Source of the DNA: Atkinsonella hypoxylon
Taxonomy: Eukaryota > Ascomycota > Sordariomycetes > Hypocreales > Clavicipitaceae
Assembly (NCBI GenBank): GCA_000729835.1
Contig: JFHB01000273.1
Span: 1 to 35,255 of the forward strand
DNA: 35,255 nt
Direction of reading: 5' to 3'
Below the pieces are notes generated by a model that worked only from the letters and a program-made list of their open reading frames with translations, was not told the DNA's origin and did no database searches. Positions within the stretch are counted from its first letter, which is position 1; every line of letters begins with the position of its first letter. A program made the translations under genes and the position numbers. Below are positions 23,080-32,970 of this stretch, piece after piece.

Positions 23080-26000
23080 TTAGGGGTATAATTATCCACT
23101 AATTTATCGATTTCTCCCTCTAAAGGATTATTCACTATAGAACTAATAGGAACCTTAGGGATGCCCTAAGAAATAAGGCCTATTCCTTCTATAATTTTAA
23201 CGAAGCTAGTCTTAATAATAGCTCGTTTAGAGGGGATATATATTAGATATATATTAGAACCTAGCGTAGCTAAAAGTCTACTAGGAATAGTTCTTTTAGC
23301 TAGCTTCTGCAACCTAGATCTCTGTTCTAATAGGATTAGAACTTCGCAATAGGAGCCTATAGCTCTAATTTTAGAAAAATTAGGCTTATAGGTCTTAGAA
23401 GGCTCTAAATTAGCTAGATATAGCTGTTTAGAACTTAGTAGTTTAGTACTATTTGCAGTAGTATTAACTAAATTTACTATAGCAGGAAGGATGTAAGACT
23501 ATAGATATAGAGGTAATTGTAACTACTATAGGGTAGCACGCAAACGGTCTAGAAGTACCCTTATAGCTCTCTCTATTAGCCTATTCTGTTTGTAAATATA
23601 GAGGTAAGAGGTGCTAAAGCAAATACCCTTAGAAGATAGCTAAGCTTACAACCTAGTATTAATTTCTATACTACTATTAAAGTAAAGGTGTTTAGGGTAG
23701 CAGTTATACTAGTTCTTTAACTCCTTAAAGAACCTTTAATACAGCTATAGAGAGTAGAACCCTCTTTATTAGCTAGATTAAAAGACTACTTATACCGTAA
23801 TTTTCTATTAATTAGAAAAAGAACTAGAGGCCTCTTATTGTGCAGTATAGGCTCTATCTTAACGGTATCTCCCTCTATAATATCTAAATATCTAGGGGGG
23901 TTAGGAATAGTATGCTTGCTAGGTCTTCTAACAGCTTTAGCTTAGTTGTAAGTTAGGCAGTTAAAATCCTTTTCCTTAATTTTTGTAAAATTAGGAATAC
24001 CTTTAGTAATAGAAGTAGTTTTCTTTAGTAAAGGGAGTCCTATATGCCTTAATCTAACGTGCTAAGTAGTAGTTAATTCTAGGAGCTTCTTATAGGAAGA
24101 AGAAGCAGTAGGATTTATACTACTAGAATTATTATTAGAGCTAGCTTCCTGTTGCTCTCTATCTTACTAGATCTCTTAAGAACTACAGGCCTCGTTTAAG
24201 GGATCTAGACGGCTATTTCCTCTAATATCTAGCAACTTAGGATTTAGACCTTCTAAATCCCTATTATTAGAAGGAATCTAACTAGGAGCCCGTTTAGGAA
24301 CTAGGGCTAATAGCTCTATAGCATTGTTATTAGTATTATCTTCTTTTTTAAAATTAGATAATTCCTTAATTCAGCTATATTCCTTAGGATTAAAACTAGG
24401 CTGTTGAGGGATTTAAACCTCTATAGGATAACTAGCATTATAACCGCTATTATAACTATTGCTAGCTAGAAATCCTATATAAGAGAGATTAGCGTGGTTT
24501 TTATACACTCTAGGGGTCTCTTGCCCCTTAAGCTGTAAGAAGAAACTATGCTTTTTGGGATTTAGAAGCCTACAGCAGCTTCTATTAGCTAAAAATAGCT
24601 AATTTCTAAGGAGAGTGCCCCCTGTTAAATAGTGCTTTAAACTACTAATTAGGTTAGTACTTAAACCTAGGCAATATAGAGCATCCTTTAGAGCTAAAGG
24701 CCTGTATTTAGCTGGATTTATACTAACTAGTACCTAGAATACAGTAGTTCCCTGTCCTTTAGGATAAATTAGACCTCCTCTAGTAGCAATAGGCGCGGTT
24801 TTACCCTTTTTTATAGGCTTAAAAGTCCTAAAAAATACCTTATTGTTAACTATATAACAGGTAGAACCTGTATTGTATAGTAGGGAGTTTTTAATTATTC
24901 CGTTAGAGTAATTAAAAGAAGGGGTATTATTACTAGTAGTACTAGTATTACTAGTAGTAGATTCTATATCTAAATCGTAAGAATTATTACTACTAGAACT
25001 GCTAGATTCACTATTGGAATCTATAGTATCCTGGTTGCTAGTAGATAGGTTATAACAACCTATAGCAAAAGCAGCTTCTCTATCCTTATTCCTAGAATTT
25101 TTATTACTTCTTCTTCAGCCCTTCCACTTCTTCTTATTCTTAGAGGCTTTATCTATATCTTTAGAGGCTTTAAAATTGTTAGAATTAAAATTAGAATCGG
25201 AATTCTTCTTCTAATTAGGAGGATTCTTTCCTTAGTTAGCTTTATTATTATTAGAACTATTAGAATTAGAAGCTTTATAACTAAGAGCCTTAGATATAGA
25301 GGAGCTTTTATCTCTTAGTTCTTCTAATAAGTCAGCTATAAGGAACTATAAATTCAGCATTTTTACAGATAGACCTTGTGCTTTAGCAGCTCTAATAGAA
25401 TATTGCTGCCTTTTAGCCTAGCTAGGGAAGGTCTTCTTTAAAGCATTAATATAATAATTTACCTAGTTAATAGGATTAATAGCTATACTATAGAGCTGTA
25501 ATCTAGCTAGTAAATTATTAAATTTAGCATTAAAGGCCTTTAAAGATCCCTTATAGTTCGAAAACAATAAATTGTAATAACTAGCATATAGCGTACTACA
25601 TTGTATTTTAGCACTCTGTAAATACTGCCTAACTAGAACGTTATAGGCATCTATAGGGGACTTATACTAGCTTATAGCAGCTTAAGGTCTAGATTAGCAA
25701 CTATCTCTTATAATTATAAGGATAATAGCTTGCTCTAAATCTACTAATGTACTAGCTATACTAGGATTATTAATAAATTAAGGGAATTCTAGGGCCTTAA
25801 ATTAAATAGTTAAAGCTTGCTTCTACTGTTTAAAATTTTTAGGGCTTTTTAGCTTAGCAGCCTTTAGAATAGAGTAGACCTTCTTATTTAACTCTTTTAT
25901 AGTGCCTTTATTAAAAGTAGGTAGAAAAGTAGCACTATTAGAGGAACTAGAAGGTTTAGGGACTTTAAAAGAGACTTTAGAAGTCTTAGAAGTAACAGGA

Positions 26001-26395
26001 TCTACTACCTTAGAGGGAGACTCTATAGAGAGATTACCTATAGATGTAATTATAGTATCTAATTTACTTAGTAAATTAGCTATATTACCTTTATTTTGGC
26101 TTTATTTTGCTTTACTATACCTAATGAATCTATTTAGGGTCTCTTATTGCTTATCTATTTAAGCTTTTAGGTTAGCTTGTATATTATAGACTTGCACTAC
26201 TCTTTTAGAAGCTAATCTAGCTTCTTTTAGAGCCTTCTTAGCTGTATAATCTTCTTTATTAGAAGAGGAATCTACTGGCTGAGAGAGGGATCTTACTGAA
26301 CTAGGAAAGCTAGTAGCAGCTGTAGCTAGTGTACTAGAACTACTACCCTGTTTAGGGCTTGTGCTCTTTCCCTTACTTGTTCCTTTTAGTGCTAT
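23075..26395 (-). pseudogene. gag-pol: Copia B gag-pol, proximal part: gag, protease, integrase
   Basis: This is the first half of the B polyprotein, closely similar to 18125-21417 of C. The start is at 26395, again ATA instead of ATG. The gag segment holds the same Ser/Lys-rich N-terminus and a Lys-rich tail. The protease core at 24863-24874 is NTGS as in C. The pre-integrase knuckle lies near 23950-24060 and the integrase QN..IERA block near 23563-23590. It ends at the GATAC junction and resumes at 15236 in the distal part. Small indels and many transitions separate it from C, for example differing Ser-codon repeat counts near 25000 and a 3-bp loss near 25985. It is inactive because of stops. 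Confidence 0.9.
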
Positions 26396-27319
26396 TTTAA
26401 AGGATTTTAATAGCTAATTTAATGCTCTTTATAGCTAATTATAGCCTAAATTACAGTGGAAAAGATAGTAAATAACAGTAATAACCTCTACTAGATATCA
26501 ATAGATTGCTCTATTATAGGCCTTAAAGTGCTCTATATCTTTAGAAATTATACTGAGATTTTTCTCTAATTTCTTTTGTAATAGGTATAACAGGCTCTAA
26601 AGGCTGCGTTGTATTGCAATCTATATACGCATACAATTTATATAGTAGACTAGATTAACAAGCAGTCGCAAGAGGCATAAAACATAGGTTCTAGCTATTT
26701 TTAGCCAAAAAATTCAGGAGATTCTTCTCTAATTAGGTTCCAACAAATTAGTGGAGACCTAGGCACAGCCAATTTAGGGATATCTAGCTAATTCCCACTT
26801 CAAAATCCTAACTAATGGGATTACTATATAAATTGATTCTGCAACCGAAAACACAGAAATATCTGCGACAAGAGCTGTTAGGCGTGCACTATAAATTGTA
26901 GTATAGCCACTAACAGAGGTGCATAGGGTGCACAATATAACAACAACAAGCGATACAGTGCAGCGCTAAGCTTATTTCTTAATAGAAATAATTGATTAAG
27001 CAGTGCCTAATAAAACGATTCGCAGTGCAAATATAATGTATGCAGATGTATATATTTTAATGTTGCACAACGATAGAACCTAGCTATTAAGAATAGCTTC
27101 AAAAGTGTGTATGCATAGGGTGCATAGAGTGCAGGAGGCACAGGGTGGGCAGAATGAAAACACTAGTATAGTGGCTGGCGATGTATGTGCAGCAGGTATT
27201 AATAGCTTCTAGCAAGCTACTAATAACAGCAATAGCTACTAGCGCAGGTCTCAATATAGCTTCTAGTGGGTAATACAGTATACAATAGTAGATTTCAGCA
27301 GGCTAACAGCTTGCAGATA
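26396..27319 (-). other. Copia B 5' leader, non-coding
   Basis: Counterpart of the C leader, about 920 nt, with several small deletions relative to C (for example near 26936 and 27225). It keeps CA/TG-rich words such as gtgcactata and cagtgcagcg. No coding signal is seen. Confidence 0.6.
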
Positions 27320-27339
27320 GGTCTTCCGGGCTTATAACC
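27320..27339 (-). promoter_or_regulatory. Primer-binding site, tRNA-Met anticodon-arm type (element B)
   Basis: Identical over all 20 bases to the site in element C, including the TAT in place of CAT at the presumed anticodon. It sits immediately inside the B 5' LTR and so fixes both the strand and the LTR end. Confidence 0.7.
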
Positions 27340-28033
27340 TATTGAAAATAATAGGGATTACAGGACTAGATAGAAGAGGGTAGTGGTCTCTTATATTTAG
27401 CACCTGTAATTGCTCCTAGCAATTATCACGTAGTAGAAGCAGCAGCGGCCTAAATTAGGCTGTAGTGTATAGTATAGATTACGTAGAGGCAATAGATAAC
27501 TGTAATAGTAGTATCTTTATATTGAGAGCGCTGTAACGAACTTAGTAAGGGTAGGATCTTAAATCTTTCTAGTCCCTTATAGATCCTCTAACTATATTAG
27601 CAGGCTGTAGTCACTAGAAGGGGCTTATAGGCTACTTTAAAAAAGATTTACTATATAAAAACAAAAAAATCGACTTACGGCTATACAAACGAGACGCCTA
27701 CGTGCACAATTTAACAAATTCCACTAATAATAAGCACCCCTTATAAGCAACCCTATCCAACAATTATACCATTAAATAGCCCTAATTCTTAGCTTTTAAA
27801 TGGTATACTTCTTGAATTTCTACTATTACTAGTTGTGGAGAAAATCGCTGTTTAAGTTAACTATAGGTTAGGCAACTTTGCCTTAGTCGATTCTAGATGC
27901 TTCGCATCTAGTAACAGCGATATCTCTACCAAAAATTAACGTAATAAGACCTAGTTAGGGTCACGTGATAGAGCAACTAACAGGCAACTAGCAAGCATAA
28001 AAATAGGCTATACAGGGTAGCTTATTTTTAACA
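27340..28033 (-). repeat. Copia LTR, copy B 5' LTR
   Basis: A 694-bp LTR runs from tattgaaaataat to ttatttttaaca. The right flank begins attatagaac and does not match the left flank of B. A short duplication, caactaacaggcaacta, near 27974-27990 is shared in part with LTR D, suggesting B and D are close relatives. Confidence 0.93.
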
Positions 28034-30633
28034 ATTATAGAACTAAATAGAAATCTTTAGGAAGGAATTTAACTTTAAAATACTAAATTTAATAATCTAT
28101 AGCTTTATAACTGCTTTAACTACTTATTCTATTTAAATTCCTTATAGATTATTCTAGTTTACCTCTCTTTAAACCTTTTTCTTTTACTTTTCTTTACTTT
28201 TAGTAAAATAGGTTTTAATAAAGTTAGATTCTAGGCTAGTTAGTAGCTTATTAGTATTAACTATTTCTTTTTCTTCTATTAGCTAGTATTTATAGCTTTT
28301 AAGGTACTTTTTATAGTCTTTCTAGTTAGATTTATCTTTAAACATTATTATATAGGTATATTCCTTATTATTCTATAGTAAGCTTTATTATTAAAAACAT
28401 TAAAGCTATTAAGAATACTATAGCTTTAGCTAATAATTCTAGCTAGCTTCTAAATTCTAATTCTACTAAAGCTAAAGCTACTGCTCTCTTAGTAGGTAAT
28501 TCCTTTAGTTTTATAGTAGGTATTAAGTATAATTATTCTAGTAATTTTTATAGAATAAAGATTAGAACTAAAATTAACTATTGCTTTTATTCTAATTAGC
28601 TTAATTACCTTAAGCTGCCTTATTATTTTTAGAGTTTTTACTATTAAATTTACTTTAAGTATAATAAGTATTAGTATTTTTCTTATAGTTTTCTAATTTT
28701 TATTATTTTTTTAGATCTTTTAGGCATTCTTATAGATCCTTAACCTTATTATTTACTATAGTAATATATATAGATCTTAGGTCTTTTACTATTAAAATTA
28801 AGTATAGCTATTATAATTCTAGGTATAGCTTATAATAAAGTCTTAAAAGGAGCTAAAGATTAGTAGTTTTACTATTTATATAGGTATATTAGAATACTCT
28901 AGAGGTAAATTCCCTAAATAATTTTTCTTTAATTATATTTTACTCTATAAACTTAGCTAAATCTAGCTATATTATTATATTCTAGATTTATATACTAAAT
29001 TCTTTATAAATAGCAGTATAAATAGAGTTTAAACTACTAAAAATAACTGTTTTTTTATAGTAATTTAGATACTGCTTATACTATATTAATATATTCTATT
29101 TAAAGAGAGTTTAGAGCTTAATATAAATAGCTTCTTAAGCGTTAATTGCACTATTGCTATAGTAGTCTTTAATAGCTTAAATCTATAGCTCTATATTATA
29201 GAAAATAGTGTACTTTTCTTTATATAAAATTAGCTTATAGATATTTCTATTATTAAAGAGTTTAAAGTAACTAATATTAGTAATCTTCTATATAGAATCT
29301 ATTTATTCCTTAGGGGCTTAGAACTATATATTGCTCTAGCTATTCTAGTTTTAATATAAGTCTAGCCTCTTACCTACTAGATTTAGCTAGAGATTGTTAT
29401 TTCTAATATAGTGTAGTACCTATTAATTTATATACTAATATTTAAAGTTACTAAATACTTAATTTTAGTCTTTTTTAGTATTTTAGCTTTTCTTAGCTTT
29501 ACTATTATAGTATTACTTTAGTAGATTCTTTAGAAATTATAGTAGCTTTTATTCTTTTAAAAAAGTACTAAAGTATTTAAAGTATCTCTATATTATATAG
29601 TTTCCTTTACCTAAAGGTTACTTTTAACCTTACTTTTAGTTTTAGTTATCTTTTAGAGGTAAGTAAGAATTAAAAGCTCTTTACCTATAATTCTTAAGTT
29701 AAAAGCCTTATTAAGTATAGTATTACTTATTGTATTTATCCTAAGGCTTAAGTATAGTCTCTATTTTTTAGGCTAAGTATTATTACTCTACCTAAAGAGT
29801 AGCAATTTTATTGTTTAATTCTTTCTATAATCTACTAATTTTATTAATTAATTCTTCTTTAATTCTACTAATTTACTTACTAATTTCTATAGAAAAACCT
29901 ATAAGCTATTTTAATAAAGAGTTTTCTTTTCTAAGTAGTTTTACTACTTTCTTTACTTTATACCTTAGCTTAAGAGTATAAAACCTTTAGTAAGTCTATA
30001 AAAGTAGTAAGATTTTAGCTAGTTCTTTACTTAGTAAGTTCTTTTTAGTAGTTTAAGGTATATTTAATAGATCTAGGTCCTTAGTAAGTAGTATAAACCT
30101 AGATCTCTATACTTACTTTCCTTTAATATTCTAGGTAGAACTAGTACTAGCTTTATAGATAGTGTCTTCTAAGCTATTAGATCTAGATAATCTAGCTTTA
30201 GCTTTTCCTTTTAGTATTATTGTTAGTAAATCTATAAGGAGTTTAGTAGATTTAGCTTTATTAATAATTCTATTAACCTACCTCTATATTTACTGTACTG
30301 TAGAAGTATTAATAGTATTTTAGTAAGAAGGTAGTTCTACTAGCTTAGGTTAGTTATATAATTTAAGCTATTTATTAATAAATTTATAGTAAGTAAAATA
30401 AAGCAGTAAGCTTCTTTTTTTTTAAGGTATAAAATCCCTTTTTTAAATCTAGAAATCTAGATTTTAACAGTAAAATTTATAGAATTAGTATATAGTTTTA
30501 AGTTCTTTATTAGTAAAAGAAATATAGTTCTTTCTACTAAGCTTCTTCTATAGTTACTCTATCTTAAATATTGCGATTTTAGCTTTTTAAGCTTAAAGAG
30601 GGTTAGTAATAATTAGAAGCAATTGCTACTACT
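28034..30633 (-). mobile_element. Strongly RIP-degraded LTR-element region, possibly gag
   Basis: These 2.6 kb are almost free of CpA. On the minus strand, 28600-29000 reads as a Lys/Gln/Asn-rich protein ending in a Ser/Asn/Lys-rich stretch, reminiscent of the C-terminal part of a fungal gypsy Gag. I could not confirm a zinc knuckle. Whether it belongs to the pol remnant further right is unclear, because gag would then lie on the wrong side of pol; a second, separate element is more likely. No intact gene is present. Confidence 0.35.
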
Positions 30634-30835
30634 TATTACAATAGGATTTAATATAGGTTTATTAAATATAACTGTAGGTTATTAGATTTAATAGATTATA
30701 CAATAATTTATAAGAGAAGTTGTAAGAGCTTCTGTAAGGAGTATTTAATAATAGTGTTCTAGTAAATAATAGTTAATTGTTCAATTTAACTACTTAAGTG
30801 TTGCTTCTAACTACTTATATATAATTGCAGTTACA
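30634..30835 (-). repeat. Tentative short LTR of a gypsy-like element
   Basis: On the minus strand a 202-bp segment begins TGTAACTGCAAT and ends CCTATTGTAATA, compatible with TG...CA ends after RIP, and is followed by AGTAGTAGCAATTGC as a possible primer site. No second copy is in the window, so this rests on the ends alone. Confidence 0.2.
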
Positions 30836-32248
30836 TGCGCTAGTGACCTATAGGTCTGTAGGATTATTCCGTAATATATATAGTAGCTACTGCTTTTACC
30901 TATATTTTGCCTCTTCTAGCTACACTAGCGTTACCTATAGATACCTTAGCATCTTTACCTTTATGCTGCTAGTTCTAGCGCTTTACTTTATAGTTATTAT
31001 AAATTCTAAAGATATATATTACTGTATTCTGCTAGAGTAAGTAATATATATTATCTTTAGAGACCTTAATGCTAGTTTTATCTATTATACTACCTTTTAG
31101 GGTAAATTTATAGGTATAAGTGTAAATAGTATTTTCTATATTCTATACCTTCTCTTTAGCTCTATTAGTATAGTAATACTAACTATAGTCTTCTATAATA
31201 GGCTCTATATTAGTAATATTAATATTATCTTTAATTTCTATAGAAATAGCGCTAAAGATAAACTTATTAACTTTTAGGGTGCCTTTAGCACTTCTAGGCC
31301 TATTAAAAGTGCTATATAGGCAGTAGAAATTAAGTAATATAAGATAAGTTTTAATATTATTTAGCTCTATAGCTACTATATTACCTTTATAGTTATATTT
31401 CTACTCCTTAAACTTAAAACCTTTACTTTTAGCGTTAAAACTATTGTTATAATTAATATATATATTAGAAGTAATATATTCTTCTTTAGGTTTAAATAGT
31501 AGTAGTATTATAGCTTAAGTGTAGTTACTATTATTATTTCTCTCTTAGAATAAGCTATTTAGGTTTACTAGAATTAATAATTCTAAACTACTAAAAGAAA
31601 AGAATAATAGTAGTAAATTTTCTGTAAAAGGGACAGAAAGAGTTAAATATAGCTCTATAGAGGCTAGTTAGTTCTATAGACTATAGGAATTTACTCTATA
31701 GGTAGTTTATTGCTCTTAGTGTAGTATTTTAGTATTTAACTATTAAAAGTAGCTTAATAATAGCCTAAGAGAATAGAAAGAGCAGTAGCTATAATAGTAT
31801 TAATAAATTTATAAAGATTTTATAATATATAAAGGTGTAAAAAAAAGGTTATATATTAAAAAGCATAAAAATTCGCAAAAGTAAAGGTAAATTTATAGAG
31901 AAAAGTAGGTTAAAATAATAGTATATAGATTTATAGGTGTTTTCTTCTTAACCTTCTATAATTTTATAATATAGGTTAATTTTAATAGTTCTAATAATAA
32001 TAAATAAGGAAATAAAGAAAGAGATACTAAGAGATTTAAATAATCTATTATATAATAAAGGAAATTAAGACTTATAAGGAAAAGAGTTAGTAGTAAGCTT
32101 CTACTAGCTAATTTAGGGTTTTTTAGTAAGCTATATTACTCTTCTAATAATATTAATACTTTTCTTCTTAATTTATAAAGTGTTTCTATAGATATTTATT
32201 TATAATTTTAGAAGTATTAACTTTAAGCTTATCTTTAGCAATTTATTA
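30836..32248. other. Degraded repeat DNA, unclassified, with a less mutated left part
   Basis: From 30836 to about 31050 the sequence keeps more CA, TG and CG than its surroundings (gcgctagtgacc, tatgctgctagttctagcgc). A plus-strand open frame of 71 codons (30825-31040) is hydrophobic and Tyr-rich but resembles nothing I know. From 31050 to 32248 the DNA is CpA-depleted with no recognisable domain on either strand. It may be the 3' part of the minus-strand gypsy element whose RNase H lies at 34.6-34.9 kb. Confidence 0.35.
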
Positions 32249-32253
32249 ATTAT
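32249..32253. repeat. Target-site duplication ATTAT, left copy
   Basis: ATTAT immediately precedes LTR D and recurs at 32966-32970 immediately after it. Confidence 0.8.
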
Positions 32254-32965
32254 TATTAAAAATAATAGGGATTACAGAACTAGATATCTAAGAGGGTAGT
32301 GGTCTCTTAGATTTAGCACCTATAATTGCTCCTAGCAATTATTACGTAGTAGAAGCAGCAGCGGCCTAAATTAAGCTGTAGTGTATAATATAGATTACGT
32401 AGAGGCAGTAGATAACTATAATAATAGTAGTATCTTATATTGAGAGCGCTGTAACGAACAAGTTAGTAAGGGTAGGATCTTAAATCTTTCTAGTCCCTTA
32501 TAGACCTACTAACTATATTAGCAGGCTATAGTTGCTAAAAGGGGCTTATAGGCTACTTTATAATTTCCGCAAAAAGATTTACTATATAAAAACAAAAAAA
32601 ATCGACTTACAGCTATACAAACGAGACGCCTATGTGCATAATTTAATAAATTCCACTAATAACAAGCAACCCTTATAAGCAACTCTATCTAACAATTATA
32701 CTATTAGATAGCCCTAATTCTTAGCTTTTAAATAGTATACTTCTTAAATTTCTACTATTGCTAGTTGTAGAGAAAATCGCTGTTAAAGTTAACTATAGGT
32801 TAGGCAACTTTGCCTTAGTCGATTCTAGATGTTTTGCATCTAGTAACAGCGATATCTCTACCAAAAATCAACGTAATAAGACCTAGTTAGGGTTACGTAA
32901 TAGAGCAACTAACAGGCAACTACTAAGCATAAAAATAGGCTATATAGGGTAGCTTATTTTTAACA
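32254..32965 (-). repeat. Solo copia LTR, copy D
   Basis: A 712-bp LTR in the same orientation as B and C runs from tattaaaaataat to ttatttttaaca. No internal copia sequence adjoins it on either side, and perfect ATTAT duplications flank it. This is the classic product of recombination between the two LTRs of a full element. It is about 20 bp longer than the other copies, partly from small insertions near 32423 and 32460 and the repeat caactaacaggcaacta near 32906. Confidence 0.93.
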
Positions 32966-32970
32966 ATTAT
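32966..32970. repeat. Target-site duplication ATTAT, right copy
   Basis: Second copy of the 5-bp duplication flanking solo LTR D. Confidence 0.8.

Larger units (their letters stand above)
12379..28033 (-). mobile_element. Ty1/copia element B, split by nested element C
   Basis: This is a full-length minus-strand copia element: 5' LTR 27340-28033, primer site 27320-27339, leader, gag-pro-int part 23075-26395, RT-RNase H part 13322-15236, and 3' LTR 12379-13072. Element C plus one copy of its 5-bp target duplication (15237-23079) sits inside it. Without that insert B is about 7.8 kb, nearly the length of C. The outer flanks are not a target duplication: the left flank is cacaac and the right flank is attat. 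One outer edge has therefore been rearranged, or the two halves joined by recombination. Confidence 0.9.

Noticed and set aside
25902..26162. Plus-strand open frame of 86 codons
   Set aside because: Antisense shadow of copia B gag, the counterpart of 20921-21184.
28735..28790. Possible second CCHC zinc knuckle on the minus strand
   Set aside because: The spacing of the would-be Cys and His codons does not fit C-X2-C-X4-H-X4-C in any frame, even allowing RIP changes.
30825..31040. Plus-strand 71-codon hydrophobic frame as a small membrane protein gene
   Set aside because: No homology recognised, it overlaps a tentative LTR end, and its hydrophobicity is what T-rich DNA gives by default.
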